Positions 42,726-51,919 of a stretch of DNA of 64,000 nucleotides are shown here, in pieces. Position numbers and translations under genes: made by a program. The stretch spans positions 3,488 to 67,487 of the forward strand of contig JACKQF010000012.1 of the NCBI GenBank assembly GCA_024232965.1. The letters run 5' to 3'. The DNA is from Verrucomicrobiaceae bacterium (GTDB lineage Bacteria > Verrucomicrobiota > Verrucomicrobiia > Verrucomicrobiales > Verrucomicrobiaceae). The notes under the pieces are model-generated. The model had not been told where the DNA came from. It saw only the letters and a program-made list of their open reading frames with translations, and did no database searches. The number at the start of each line of letters is the position of its first letter. Positions within the stretch are counted from its first letter, which is position 1.

Positions 42726-42734
42726 CCTGACAAA

Positions 42735-43778
42735 CTACAGCCTCCTGAGGCCGTCTTCAGTCATTGGGTTGGGAATCGCGACGTCGATCTCGTCGATTCG
42801 GGCGAGGGTCTCTGCGTCTAGGACGAGATCGGCAGCTTTGAGGCTTTCCTCGAGTTGGGCGACGGTGGTCGCACCGATGATGGTGGATGCGACGAAGTCG
42901 TGTTGCTTGCTCCACGCCACGGAGAGAGTGGTGACACTGATGCCGAGATCTCTTGCGATGACTGCGAGCCTGGCGGTCGTTTCAAGGCTGCGGTCATTGA
43001 CGAAGCGGGAAGCCATGCGTTTTTGGCGCGGCCCACCGTTGTTGATATAGTCGGTAAAGCGGGCTCCGGCGGGGAGTTGGCCGTCGTTGTATTTGCCAGT
43101 CAAAACGCCTCCGCCGAGGGGTGAATATGGTAGCAGGCTGACGCCTTCTTTGCGGCAGACTTGGGCGAGTTCGCTCTCGCAACGGCGATTGATGAGGGAG
43201 AAATTGTTCTGCACCGTGTCCATACGGGCGAGGCCATGGGTCTCGGCTGCCCAGAGGTTCTTCATGAGGCCCCAGCAGGTCTCATTACTGGCTCCGATCG
43301 CGCGAACTTTGCCCTGCTGGATGAGTTCGGTCAGTGGTTCCAGAGTATCTTCCTGGCGCATCCCGTGGTCTGGCCAGTGAGTTTGATAAAGGTCGATATA
43401 ATCGGTCTGAAGGCGGCGCAGGCTGTCCTCCACGGCCTTGAAAATCTGCCGGCGATCCAGCGCGGTGAAGCCGTGTCGGATATCGGGGCGAAACCAACCA
43501 TGGCCAGGACCAGTGACTTTGGTCGCAAGGATGATTTGATCTCGGTTTCCACGCTCCTTCATCCAGCGGCCGACGATTTGTTCCGTGACGCCGAAGAGCT
43601 TAGCACTGGGCGGCACTGGATACATTTCTGCCGTGTCGAAGAAGTCGACACCGGCTTCGACAGCGCGATCCATGATCGCAAACGAGGTGGGTTCATCTGC
43701 CTGAAGGCCAAAGGTCATGGTACCCATGCAGATATCCGTGACATACATGGGGCTAGTGCCGAGCCGTTTGCGATTCAT
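42735..43778 (-). CDS. Aldo/keto reductase
   Basis: 347 aa from ATG 43778 (MNRKRLGTSPMYVTD); the longer frame to 43883 runs into upstream sequence without family support. It reduces aldehydes or ketones with NADPH. The catalytic tetrad is visible: Asp and Tyr in DFFDTAEMYPVPPSA, Lys in IILATKVTGPG and His in YIDLYQTHWPDHGMR. The NADPH-binding C-terminus has GATTVAQLEESLKAADLVLD. The TIM barrel resembles the YhdN/Tas-like group (AVEAGVDFFDTAE). It follows the Dabb gene by 20 bases and is last in the long minus-strand run from mutL. Confidence 0.9.
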   Translation of the reverse strand: MNRKRLGTSPMYVTDICMGTMTFGLQADEPTSFAIMDRAVEAGVDFFDTAEMYPVPPSAKLFGVTEQIVGRWMKERGNRDQIILATKVTGPGHGWFRPDIRHGFTALDRRQIFKAVEDSLRRLQTDYIDLYQTHWPDHGMRQEDTLEPLTELIQQGKVRAIGASNETCWGLMKNLWAAETHGLARMDTVQNNFSLINRRCESELAQVCRKEGVSLLPYSPLGGGVLTGKYNDGQLPAGARFTDYINNGGPRQKRMASRFVNDRSLETTARLAVIARDLGISVTTLSVAWSKQHDFVASTIIGATTVAQLEESLKAADLVLDAETLARIDEIDVAIPNPMTEDGLRRL

Positions 43779-43798
43779 GGTCGTGATGGATGTCAGAG

Positions 43799-44107
43799 TT
43801 AGGCCAAGGGGGTGGAGTCGTAGATGATGACTTTGCTCCAGAAGGTTTTGCAGGTGTCCACGAAGCGTTTGTGGTCGGGGCAATCCGCCTGGTAAAAGTC
43901 GTGATCTTCCATGGACTTAAAGTGCAGGCTCAAGTGATAGGAAAAGGAGTGGTCGGTCACGGGGCGCTCAGCAGTGGGCGCTGGCGTGCCCACTGAGCCA
44001 TTGGCAAGGTAGCCAATCTTGGTGACGGCGCGAAGTTCGGTGTCAAAGGTCGCGCGTTGTTCGTCGGTCAGGTCGGGCTTGAGCCAGAAGTAAACGTTAT
44101 GCTGCAT
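43799..44107 (-). CDS. Dabb (stress-responsive alpha/beta-barrel) domain protein
   Basis: 102 aa. Dimeric alpha+beta barrel of the Dabb family: NVYFWLKPDLTDEQRATFDTEL at the start, GTPAPTAERPVTDHSFSYHLSLHFKSMEDHDFYQAD in the middle and HKRFVDTCKTFWSKVIIYDS at the end. Members are small and cytoplasmic, and are often found beside sugar-metabolism genes; no activity is established for this subgroup. It lies 14 bases after the SGNH/esterase fusion gene and 20 before the aldo/keto reductase, so it is probably co-transcribed with both. Confidence 0.88.
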   Translation of the reverse strand: MQHNVYFWLKPDLTDEQRATFDTELRAVTKIGYLANGSVGTPAPTAERPVTDHSFSYHLSLHFKSMEDHDFYQADCPDHKRFVDTCKTFWSKVIIYDSTPLA

Positions 44108-44121
44108 GTTGAGGGATCAGG

Positions 44122-45618
44122 TTAGGGGTGTTGAGGTTTGAGGTTGCGGGTGAAAAATTCAATCGCGATGTGGGAGGTCTGGTCAAGCCATGGTTGGCTC
44201 ATCCAAAAGGGATGTGGTGCGTCTTTGAGCGTGTGCAGGCTGGTCTCGATACCGAAGGAGCGCAGTTTCTCCTGCATTTCAGGCCGCCCAATTTTGGCGG
44301 AATCTTTTTCTCCTTCGATGAAGATTGTTGGTGGGCTTTTGGCCGTGACATGGACGATGGGCGATGCCTCGCGATACACATCAGGGCGTTCTTTGCCGGT
44401 TCCGCCGAGGAATTTGACAACGGATTCACCCGATTTTTCGCCGTAGGCTGCTACGAGATCCATGGTGGATGCCATGACGATGCAGGCCTGAACATCGCTG
44501 GATTGCTCAGCGTTTCCACCTGGGCCTTCGAGGTTCTTTTCGCCCGTCGTCAACGCGGTGAGTCCTGAGAGATGACCACCCGCAGAGCCGCCGATGACTC
44601 CGATGTGATCGGTGTCGAGAGAGTATTCCGCCGCATGCGCTCTGAGGAAGCGAATCGCTGCCTTGCAGTCATGCAACGCTGCGGGGTAGGGAGCCTCTCC
44701 CGACAACCGATAGTCCAACTGGGCGACGACAAAGCCTGCTAGTGCGATGCGTTCAGCCAGTCCCTTGTCGGACATGATATCGCCTTTATACCAACCGCCG
44801 CCATGGATGATGAGGACGCCTGGATATTTGCCTGCGGCCTTTGGGTGGTAAAGATCCAAGGTCACTTTGCGGTCGCCATACTGAGCGCAGACAACTTTTT
44901 CGTAGTGGGCGAGTTCCTTTGGCCAAGTGGGATACACCATCCGCCACTTGGCAGCAGGCGGCGCTGGCTTTTTGAGCGTGTCTTGGATGCTTTTCACGAC
45001 GCGTTCCGCAAGCGCCTGGGAACCTTCGGTTGTGAAATGGACGTTGGCAGGTCGCTGCAGCTCGGCCATCCGTGGCAAAACGAAAGCGTAGAGATTATTG
45101 ATCGTGATGCCCTGCGCCGCTGCGATCCCTTTGGCGGCGATATTGTAGGCATCTGCATCCTCAGGGTCGCGGTGTGGCGTGACGCCTGCGGGGAACGGCG
45201 TGGTGGTGGCGAAAATGAGCTTGGCACCGGTGGCCTTGAGGTGCTCCACGATCACCTTCAATTGCAATGTGTAAGCGGGGATATCGGCTTGGCGAGGATG
45301 CTCTGGATTGCTGGACGATTTCCCGGTCGCTGGATCCATGCGCTTGAGATCATGCAGTCCAAAGTTGAAGTGGATGACATCCCATTTACCCCCTTCGAGG
45401 GCGAGCCATTCATCGATCTTTTCGACCCCGAGTGTCGTGCCTTGGCAGTTTTCTTTTGGGCGGACGACGACGGCCTCGTCTGCCATCATCTTTTGCACAA
45501 ACGGGGTGTAGCCCATTGAGATGGAGTCTCCCAGAATTAGGACGCGTGGCTTTTCCTGCGCATTGAGTTGGGGTGCCAATGCGGCGAGGACGAGCCAATA
45601 AAGTAGGCGTTGAATCAT
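44122..45618 (-). CDS. Secreted SGNH hydrolase fused to an alpha/beta-hydrolase esterase
   Basis: 498 aa with a signal peptide (MIQRLLYWLVLAALAPQLNA). Residues ~25-215 are an SGNH/GDSL-type esterase: GDSISMG with Ser32, NFGLHDLKR and a C-terminal DxxH-like VHFTTEGSQALAE. Residues ~240-490 are an alpha/beta-hydrolase of the BD-FAE/carbohydrate-esterase type: VLIIHGGGWYKGD (oxyanion hole), IGVIGGSAGGHLSGL (nucleophile Ser), an Asp near FIEGEKDSAKI and His in DAPHPFWMSQP. Both catalytic sets look complete. Two esterase folds in one exported chain suggest removal of two types of ester, such as acetyl and feruloyl, from one polysaccharide. Located 31 bases after the VWA protein. Confidence 0.87.
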   Translation of the reverse strand: MIQRLLYWLVLAALAPQLNAQEKPRVLILGDSISMGYTPFVQKMMADEAVVVRPKENCQGTTLGVEKIDEWLALEGGKWDVIHFNFGLHDLKRMDPATGKSSSNPEHPRQADIPAYTLQLKVIVEHLKATGAKLIFATTTPFPAGVTPHRDPEDADAYNIAAKGIAAAQGITINNLYAFVLPRMAELQRPANVHFTTEGSQALAERVVKSIQDTLKKPAPPAAKWRMVYPTWPKELAHYEKVVCAQYGDRKVTLDLYHPKAAGKYPGVLIIHGGGWYKGDIMSDKGLAERIALAGFVVAQLDYRLSGEAPYPAALHDCKAAIRFLRAHAAEYSLDTDHIGVIGGSAGGHLSGLTALTTGEKNLEGPGGNAEQSSDVQACIVMASTMDLVAAYGEKSGESVVKFLGGTGKERPDVYREASPIVHVTAKSPPTIFIEGEKDSAKIGRPEMQEKLRSFGIETSLHTLKDAPHPFWMSQPWLDQTSHIAIEFFTRNLKPQHP

Positions 45619-45649
45619 GGTGTCAGTTCAGCCGGGATCGCTCCGCGTT

Positions 45650-48202
45650 TCAAGCTTCTTGTTGCAAGTTTCGCACACCGCCCAGGAGCCAACCCGTGCG
45701 CGTCTGCAATGCTTCCAACACCAGCGCCAGGATCAGCGCGATGATCAGTGGACGCTGTATCCCTTGCCAAGCTTCGGGGCGCGGTGCTGTCCATACATCA
45801 CCGAGATCGAGTCGCTCTGCGCCCCCGCTCTGGTGGCTGACGGTGCGCAAATCTTCGATGCGGGCGGCATCGAACTGCCACTCGGGATTCGTGATCGTGG
45901 AGACGGGACCAAACGGCATCGCCACATTGCCGACGCGGATCGCTCCGCGAACGTAGGTGTCGGGGCGGAGTGTAGTGGTGGCGCGGAAGTGTCCCGGCTC
46001 GAGGCGTTCCCACGGGATATGAAGCGCCTCGGTGGTCTCACCTGTATTGATCACCAGATCGGGTGCTGTCTTGCTGATGCGATCCTTCCATGTTTCATCG
46101 TAGTAGAGATGAGAGATCAATTGGGAGCCGATGATCTCCGTGCGCAGTCCGAGCCCCGGCGGCAATTGCTCTGCCAACAGCCAGCGCGTCAAGCTCTGCA
46201 CAAAGCCGCCGTAGCCTTTCCAGCCTCGCGTCAGACTACTAAAATCTCCGCCGAGAGGGAACGAGACGCTAGCCACTCGCCCCGCCCCACGTTGCCAAAA
46301 GGCCAGCATTGGGGCCTTGTATTCGTCTTGGGAGATCAGGGCCGAGGTGGCGCCAGGGCGGATGTAGCTGAGGTTGTAGCCATCGACTTTTGCGAGCCAA
46401 TCGATCGGGCTGCCTGCGAGTTCCACCCAACCCGCCGTGCCTTGCACGCCAATGGGATCTTCAATGAATGCGGTGCGAGCCACAGCGACGGTCTCTTGGG
46501 CAAACAGGGCGGGCAGATCTTGCGCGTTGGCATTGAAAAAGATGCGACCATTGCCACGCTTCGCGACGTCTTGGAGGAAAGCTGCGTCAGAGTCCTTATC
46601 GGTGCCGAGTCCGATCACGCTGACGGTGGCTTTTGCCTTGGCCATTTCATCCAGTAGTTTGATGTAATCGCCGGGTTGCTCGGCATCAGCAGAGTCTGCA
46701 AAAAGGATAATGTGACGCTGTCCCACCGGTGTGTCTTTGATCTCATCCCACGCGGCTTTCAGCCCGTTGTACACATAGATGCCGCCACCGCCGCTATCGA
46801 CGCGACGCACTGCTTCGACCAAGGTATCCCGGTTCTTTTGGGCGGAGGACAGTGGCGCAATCCGGTGGGCCTCACTATCAACGGCGAAGACCGTGACGAG
46901 GTCTTGATTCCCGAGGAGATCAATCGCGCGAGCCGCCCCTTCATTGGCTAGGTCCATTTTTTGCAGACTCGTACCAGGGACGCTCATTCCCATGCTGCCA
47001 GAGCGATCCATCACGATGGCGAGCGCGACTGCGAGCTTCCGGTGCTCTTGCTTCAGTTCCATGCTAATCGGCAGCAACGGTTCAACGGGAGATCCAAAGT
47101 AGCCGCCTGAAGCAAAGCTGTACTTGCCGCCGATCATCGCCAAGCCGCCGCCTTGCTGGTGCACGAAAAAGTCGAGACCTCGGAGGAAATCCGTATCAAT
47201 CCGATAGGCAGGAACATTGTTGAGAATGACCACTCGGGTGCTGGAGAGTGAACCCAGATTGAGAGAGGCAAGTTCCGTGACCAAATCGACCGCAAAGCCC
47301 TGCTGCGTAAGCGCTGCGACCATCGGATCATTGGCATAAGCGCTTACCAAGAGCACACGTGGCCCACCCTGAACTTCCACCCAACGCGAGGCTCGATTAT
47401 TGCCGGGCAGGGGATCGTCCTTGGCAATCAGGCGGGCCTCATACTTCCATGCGCCTTGGCCGGGAGCGCGGTCGGCAAAGCGAACTCTTCCGATGCCACG
47501 CTCGACGATCGCATCGCGCTGCCCGAGTCGTTGGTCGTTGCGGTAGAGTTCGACAGGAATCGCACCTTCTTGATCGGAAGCGACGGTGACTTCAATGAGA
47601 AATGCTTCTTGAAGTTGGGCGCGCAGAGGGAGGTCCATTGCTGCAATGCGTGCGTCTCCCATTAACGGATTACCGATCAAGCGGTAGTCGAGAGGGACGC
47701 TCTGACGTTGCAAACGCTCGGCGAGATCGCGCAGCGGATCAGTGGAAAAGCCATCTGAAAACACCAGCAATCGTGAGGCGCGCGCCGGGTCCATTTGGGC
47801 GAGCGCGAAGGTGGCGGCAGCGTGGAGCTTGGTGGAATCCCGTGGCCCTGAGTAGCGTTCGCCACTGCTGCCAGCCCGCATGGTCGCGCCTTGAAGTACG
47901 GCCTCACCCGCATAGTCCACAAAGAACAGGCGATCATCGGCGCTCTTGGATTTGTTGAGGATGGTCTGCCATTCAGGCAAACTGGGGTCTAGTATATCGG
48001 CGACGGAGTCAGAACGATCCACGAGCACCCAGAGATCAAGCGCATCACTGAATCGGCGCACCTGTGGCTCCGCCAAGATGACCACGGTCAGCAGCGCGCA
48101 TATCATGCGTAGCGGCCGCAATAGATGAAGTCGCGGCCAGAACCAACCCGCTGCCACGATGGGAAGCAGTAAGATCAACCATTGAAGAGCAGCGAAACGC
48201 AT
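45650..48202 (-). CDS. Membrane protein with two VWA domains (glutamine-amidotransferase-like type)
   Basis: 850 aa. The N-terminus has two hydrophobic segments (LQWLILLLPIVAAGWFW, MICALLTVVILAE) and the C-terminus one (PLIIALILALVLEAL). A first VWA-like domain begins LDLWVLVDRSDSVADIL (MIDAS DRSDS at 62-66) with RLLVFSDGFS as the distal Thr/Asp region. Residues ~275-385 resemble the amidotransferase-like domain (GPRVLLVSAYAND, FFVHQQGGGLAMIGGKYSF). A second VWA domain at ~390-570 has ALAIVMDRSGSMGMS and HIILFADSADAEQPGD. Related proteins sit with MoxR/BatA-type systems in PVC bacteria; here no MoxR is present. It lies 34 bases after panD. Confidence 0.85.
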   Translation of the reverse strand: MRFAALQWLILLLPIVAAGWFWPRLHLLRPLRMICALLTVVILAEPQVRRFSDALDLWVLVDRSDSVADILDPSLPEWQTILNKSKSADDRLFFVDYAGEAVLQGATMRAGSSGERYSGPRDSTKLHAAATFALAQMDPARASRLLVFSDGFSTDPLRDLAERLQRQSVPLDYRLIGNPLMGDARIAAMDLPLRAQLQEAFLIEVTVASDQEGAIPVELYRNDQRLGQRDAIVERGIGRVRFADRAPGQGAWKYEARLIAKDDPLPGNNRASRWVEVQGGPRVLLVSAYANDPMVAALTQQGFAVDLVTELASLNLGSLSSTRVVILNNVPAYRIDTDFLRGLDFFVHQQGGGLAMIGGKYSFASGGYFGSPVEPLLPISMELKQEHRKLAVALAIVMDRSGSMGMSVPGTSLQKMDLANEGAARAIDLLGNQDLVTVFAVDSEAHRIAPLSSAQKNRDTLVEAVRRVDSGGGGIYVYNGLKAAWDEIKDTPVGQRHIILFADSADAEQPGDYIKLLDEMAKAKATVSVIGLGTDKDSDAAFLQDVAKRGNGRIFFNANAQDLPALFAQETVAVARTAFIEDPIGVQGTAGWVELAGSPIDWLAKVDGYNLSYIRPGATSALISQDEYKAPMLAFWQRGAGRVASVSFPLGGDFSSLTRGWKGYGGFVQSLTRWLLAEQLPPGLGLRTEIIGSQLISHLYYDETWKDRISKTAPDLVINTGETTEALHIPWERLEPGHFRATTTLRPDTYVRGAIRVGNVAMPFGPVSTITNPEWQFDAARIEDLRTVSHQSGGAERLDLGDVWTAPRPEAWQGIQRPLIIALILALVLEALQTRTGWLLGGVRNLQQEA

Positions 48203-48236
48203 GGGAGCTACAATGGTGGAAGATGAGAAGTGCGGC

Positions 48237-48587
48237 CTATTTTACCGACTTGGAGATGACGTTGTTTTTCTCGTCCATCAGCACACGCTTGGGGATGATG
48301 GGCTGCGCATCCATGCCAAAAGCCATGATCGTGACGATGTGTCCAGTCTGAATCAAATGAGCTGCGGCACCATTGATGACGATCTGTCCAGAACCCTCGG
48401 GGCCTGGAATCACATAGGTTTCTAATCGAGCGGCGTTGGTTACGGAGGTGACGAGGACCTTTTCACCGTCCCAGAGATCGACTGCGCGCATGAGGTCGGT
48501 CGGGATCGTGATACTGCCTTCGTAATCAACGTTGGCGTCGGTGATTCTTGCGCGGTGGATCTTGGATTTGAGCTGGATTCTAAACAC
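48237..48587 (-). CDS. panD: Aspartate 1-decarboxylase
   Basis: 116 aa. Makes beta-alanine from aspartate for pantothenate and coenzyme A synthesis. The proenzyme self-cleaves at Gly24-Ser25 in VDYEGSITIPTDLMRAV to give the pyruvoyl group; upstream KIHRARITDANV carries the Lys and Arg substrate region, and GQIVINGAAAHLIQTGHIVTIMAFG the C-terminal double-psi barrel. Length is slightly short of the usual 120-130 but complete. It lies 56 bases after mutL and 34 before the VWA gene, an arrangement with no obvious functional link. Confidence 0.95.
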   Translation of the reverse strand: MFRIQLKSKIHRARITDANVDYEGSITIPTDLMRAVDLWDGEKVLVTSVTNAARLETYVIPGPEGSGQIVINGAAAHLIQTGHIVTIMAFGMDAQPIIPKRVLMDEKNNVISKSVK

Positions 48588-48643
48588 GGGGCGTCAATGT
48601 GCCTTCCGCAATCGCAAGGTCAAGATGGGAATGGGGAATCCTC

Positions 48644-50515
48644 TCAGCCTGGCGTGCGGCGGCCGAATTTCTTTTCCAACTCACCGGCAGTGATCTGGAT
48701 CAGCGTGGGGCGGCCATGGGGACAGCAGTAGGGCATCTCGCAGAGAAAGAGGTCCTTCAGCAGCGCCGTCAGTTCGGGAATGGAAAGGGGATCATTGGCC
48801 TTGACGGCATGGCGGCAGACGGTCGTGGCGATCATGTCTTCTCCGAGACGCAGGCTGGAAGCCTTGCCGCTCATGCCCTTTAACTCCTCAATGACCTGAT
48901 CCAACCACTCCATGGGATCATCCGTTTTCAGAAACGTTGGCAGTGCTTCAACCTTGAAAATGTTCGGGCCAAAGGGTTCTGCCTCGATGCCGAGCCTAGA
49001 CAGCGCCTCAATATTCCGGTTGATGAGGTCTGCATCCTGCGGGCTGACCTGGAGTGTGATGGGAATCAGCAGACGCTGGGATGGCACGCCACCTTCTTCC
49101 ATGGCGCGGCGCATTTGCTCAAACATCACGCGTTCGTGGGCGGCGTGTTGATCCATCAAAACGAGGCCTTCCTTGTTCTCCATCAATACGTAAAGATGGT
49201 GCAATACACCGATGATGCGGAAGCTGTCGGCCTCGCTTTCAGCAGGACTGGAGTCGGGTGGCGGCTGTGTATGTGGGGGCGATTTCGGTGCAGGTGAGAT
49301 CGTCGTTGGTGCCTGCACGACGGGGCGGGGCGTCGGCGTCAGTCGCTGTGGCGGCGGTGGTGCCTGATGTTGACGCGAGTCGATCGGCAGAAATGTTTGT
49401 GCCGGAGGTGGAGGCGATGGCGCTTGGCTGCGCAGTTGCAGTGGTGGTGTTGGAGATTCGGTTTCTGGGGTAGTGGGGACCGCTTGACGGGAGAAGCCGG
49501 AAGGGTGCCCGGTGGGCAATGTCCTGGAGGCCGCTAACGCGTTACTCACCGCTGCAGCGACGACTTCACGTACGGTATGACCATCGTGAAAACGGACTTC
49601 CTTTTTAGCTGGATGCACGTTCACGTCGAAGGCGTGTGGATCCATTTCCAGGAACAAAAACGTCACCGGATTCTGACCCTTCATCAGCACGGTGTGATAG
49701 CCCTCGCGCAGCCCATAATGAATCGATGGGCTTTCAATCGGGCGACCATTTAGGAAGGTAAGTTGGAACTGCTTGGTTGAGCGGCTAAGGCCTGCGCCGC
49801 CTATGAATCCGTGGATGGTGATACCGCGTCGTTCTTCGCGCTCGACTTCGATCAAGCGACCTGCCAGTTCATCGCCTGACAGGCTGCGAATGCGCTCCAG
49901 CATGTTGTTTGCAGCTGGCAAATGAAACATCACGTCCCCATCGCGTGTCAGCGTAAAGGCAACATGGGGATTCGCGATGGCATGCAGACGAAACTGTTGT
50001 TCTACGTGTGAGTACTCTGTGTTTTCTGTGCGGAGAAACTTGCGACGTGCAGGCACATTGAAGAACAACGAGCGCACCTCGATCACAGTGCCGGGCGCGC
50101 CGCCGTAGTCGCGCACATGCTGCATCTTGCCCCCGTGGATCTCAATCTCTGTGCCGGATAGCGCGGAGGCTTCACGCGTCGCTAGACGAAAGCGGGCCAC
50201 GCTGGCAATCGAAGGCAATGCTTCGCCTCGAAAACCAAATGTTTGAATCGCTGCAAGGTCCTCCTTGGTCCGGATCTTGCTTGTTGCATGGCGTTCAATG
50301 CACAACAACGCGTCTTCACGATCCATTCCACCGCCGTCATCGACGATGCGGATCAATGCTGCTCCGCCGCGTTGGACATGCACTTCGACATGCTTGGCTC
50401 CGGCGTCGAGACTGTTTTCAACAAGCTCCCGAATCACGGCAGCGGGGCGTTCGACGACTTCCCCGGCAGCTACTTGGCTGGCGAGGGCGTCAGGGAGAAT
50501 CCGAATTTTTGACAT
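48644..50515 (-). CDS. mutL: DNA mismatch repair protein MutL (endonuclease type)
   Basis: 623 aa. GHKL ATPase N-terminus: IAAGEVVERPAAVIRELVENSLDAGA (motif I), RIVDDGGGMDREDA (motif II), FGFRGEALPSIASVARF and the ATP-lid region. A Pro-rich linker follows at ~335-440 (TPPLQLRSQAPSPPPPAQ). The C-terminal domain has LMDQHAAHERVMFE, an exact DQHA(X)2E(X)4E endonuclease motif, plus TVCRHAVKAND and CCPHGRP, so it nicks DNA itself rather than relying on MutH. The divergent hesB-type gene starts 118 bases away. No mutS is in the window. Confidence 0.96.
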   Translation of the reverse strand: MSKIRILPDALASQVAAGEVVERPAAVIRELVENSLDAGAKHVEVHVQRGGAALIRIVDDGGGMDREDALLCIERHATSKIRTKEDLAAIQTFGFRGEALPSIASVARFRLATREASALSGTEIEIHGGKMQHVRDYGGAPGTVIEVRSLFFNVPARRKFLRTENTEYSHVEQQFRLHAIANPHVAFTLTRDGDVMFHLPAANNMLERIRSLSGDELAGRLIEVEREERRGITIHGFIGGAGLSRSTKQFQLTFLNGRPIESPSIHYGLREGYHTVLMKGQNPVTFLFLEMDPHAFDVNVHPAKKEVRFHDGHTVREVVAAAVSNALAASRTLPTGHPSGFSRQAVPTTPETESPTPPLQLRSQAPSPPPPAQTFLPIDSRQHQAPPPPQRLTPTPRPVVQAPTTISPAPKSPPHTQPPPDSSPAESEADSFRIIGVLHHLYVLMENKEGLVLMDQHAAHERVMFEQMRRAMEEGGVPSQRLLIPITLQVSPQDADLINRNIEALSRLGIEAEPFGPNIFKVEALPTFLKTDDPMEWLDQVIEELKGMSGKASSLRLGEDMIATTVCRHAVKANDPLSIPELTALLKDLFLCEMPYCCPHGRPTLIQITAGELEKKFGRRTPG

Positions 50516-50632
50516 TAGGAAATGACAAAAGATGGGCTAGGTTGCCGTAAACTCTAACAAGAACCGGAAAATCCAACGATGTCCCAACCGTCGCGGCAGG
50601 ACATCGGTTAACCTAACCGGATAAGAACTCCC

Positions 50633-50965
50633 ATGATTACCCTGACACCCAGCGCCGTCAAACATCTCCGCCTGTTGCTTGCAGATCGGCAAGTATCTGG
50701 CGGCGAAGGACTGCGCTTAAATGTTGAACAGGGCGGCTGCGCAGGCATGCAGTACGTCATGAAAATAGATTCTGCGTGCGATACTGACAAAGTTGTTGCA
50801 CAAGATGGAGTCTGCCTGATGATCGATCCTGAAAGCTTACGCTTCGTGGATCAGAGCCAGATCGACTATGTCGATGACCTCACAGATTCCGGCTTCAAAG
50901 TGATCAATCCCCTTGCTGCACGCAGTTGCGGATGTGGGAGCTCATTTGAGCCCGTAAGCAGTTAA
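50633..50965 (+). CDS. A-type iron-sulfur carrier (HesB/IscA/ErpA family)
   Basis: 110 aa. Accepts and passes on iron-sulfur clusters in the cytoplasm. The three cluster-binding Cys are Cys36 in EQGGCAGMQYVM and Cys99/Cys101 in ARSCGCGSSFEP. FVDQSQIDYVDDLTDSGFKV is the standard C-terminal strand pair. Monocistronic, divergent from mutL. Whether it is IscA-, ErpA- or SufA-like cannot be told from sequence alone. Confidence 0.93.
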   Translation: MITLTPSAVKHLRLLLADRQVSGGEGLRLNVEQGGCAGMQYVMKIDSACDTDKVVAQDGVCLMIDPESLRFVDQSQIDYVDDLTDSGFKVINPLAARSCGCGSSFEPVSS

Positions 50966-51072
50966 TTTGCCACTTTGTTAACATTTTCCTTTTCATTATT
51001 CACATTTTTTTGTAAAGAACAAAGCGCAGGCCATTTTGGTCTCGCATTTCAAAAATTTTTCCCGCTTTTGTC

Positions 51073-51867
51073 ATGCAACATCGATTTCTCAGTGACGGGT
51101 CTGATTTCCGTTCCTATGGTGGTGGTAATTTTTCCAAGGCTCCAAAATCCTCCGGGATGTTTTGGTGGGCTGTGCTCATAACGCTAATGATGGGAATGGT
51201 GATCTTTTGCTGGTTTTTCAGCATCATGGTCTTTTCCCATCCTGAAAAGCCCTTCAATTACAGGCTGCTCGCCCGACTTGACAAATTGGACGCCATCCGG
51301 CCATTCTCCATTTATACGGCACCTGATGGCCCGGTAAAAAGCGCTAAGGACCTGCTTACTGCCTATTACCAGCATACGCCGGAGCAGCTCAGCGTCGCGA
51401 ACGACGTGTTGATGCGCTCTTACATCCGCAATTACGCGAAGAAACAACTTCCGCCGCCAGTGTTCGTCACAGGAAGTTTCCGTGTCCTTAAGTGTGACCC
51501 TCTCAAAACTGCCGATGTGATCAATTCCGGCTGGGTGGTCAGAATGCGGTCGGTGGATCTTGAGGATGTGGATGTTGAAATGTTGTTGCCAAACGTCACT
51601 GGTGACGCCGCGCCATATTCCCCAGGTGCTCAGCTGAAACTGGACGGCAAGCGCTCTACGTTCATGGCGGTGATGCACGTGCAGAAACTTGGAGAGGATC
51701 GGATGTGTGTTTCAACCGTTCCACTAACCTATCAGGGGCTCATTGCCGAAAATGGCAAGGCTCTAGCCATGGGACCACCGAAAGTCCTCAATATGGATGC
51801 AAGTCTTCCTGTGACGCCAGACCCCGGCGTTGACCAGAACGTGGCTGCTGTGCCAGCCGATCGGTAG
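51073..51867 (+). CDS. Conserved membrane protein of unknown function
   Basis: 264 aa. A cytoplasmic Gly/Ser-rich start (SDFRSYGGGNFSKAPKSSG), one long hydrophobic segment (WWAVLITLMMGMVIFCWFFSIMVF, about 30-54), then a ~200-residue exported domain that I do not recognise (RLLARLDKLDAIRPFSIYTAPDGP, LTAYYQHTPEQLSVANDVL, VMHVQKLGEDRMCVSTVPLTYQG). The pattern resembles single-span proteins of unknown function in Verrucomicrobiota. A 107-base AT-rich leader separates it from the Fe-S carrier gene, so it is probably transcribed alone. Confidence 0.7.
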   Translation: MQHRFLSDGSDFRSYGGGNFSKAPKSSGMFWWAVLITLMMGMVIFCWFFSIMVFSHPEKPFNYRLLARLDKLDAIRPFSIYTAPDGPVKSAKDLLTAYYQHTPEQLSVANDVLMRSYIRNYAKKQLPPPVFVTGSFRVLKCDPLKTADVINSGWVVRMRSVDLEDVDVEMLLPNVTGDAAPYSPGAQLKLDGKRSTFMAVMHVQKLGEDRMCVSTVPLTYQGLIAENGKALAMGPPKVLNMDASLPVTPDPGVDQNVAAVPADR

Positions 51868-51919
51868 GTCGGGCAGCGTAGGGTACAGTCCCTGGGTTCT
51901 CGCCACGGCTTAGACGTGG

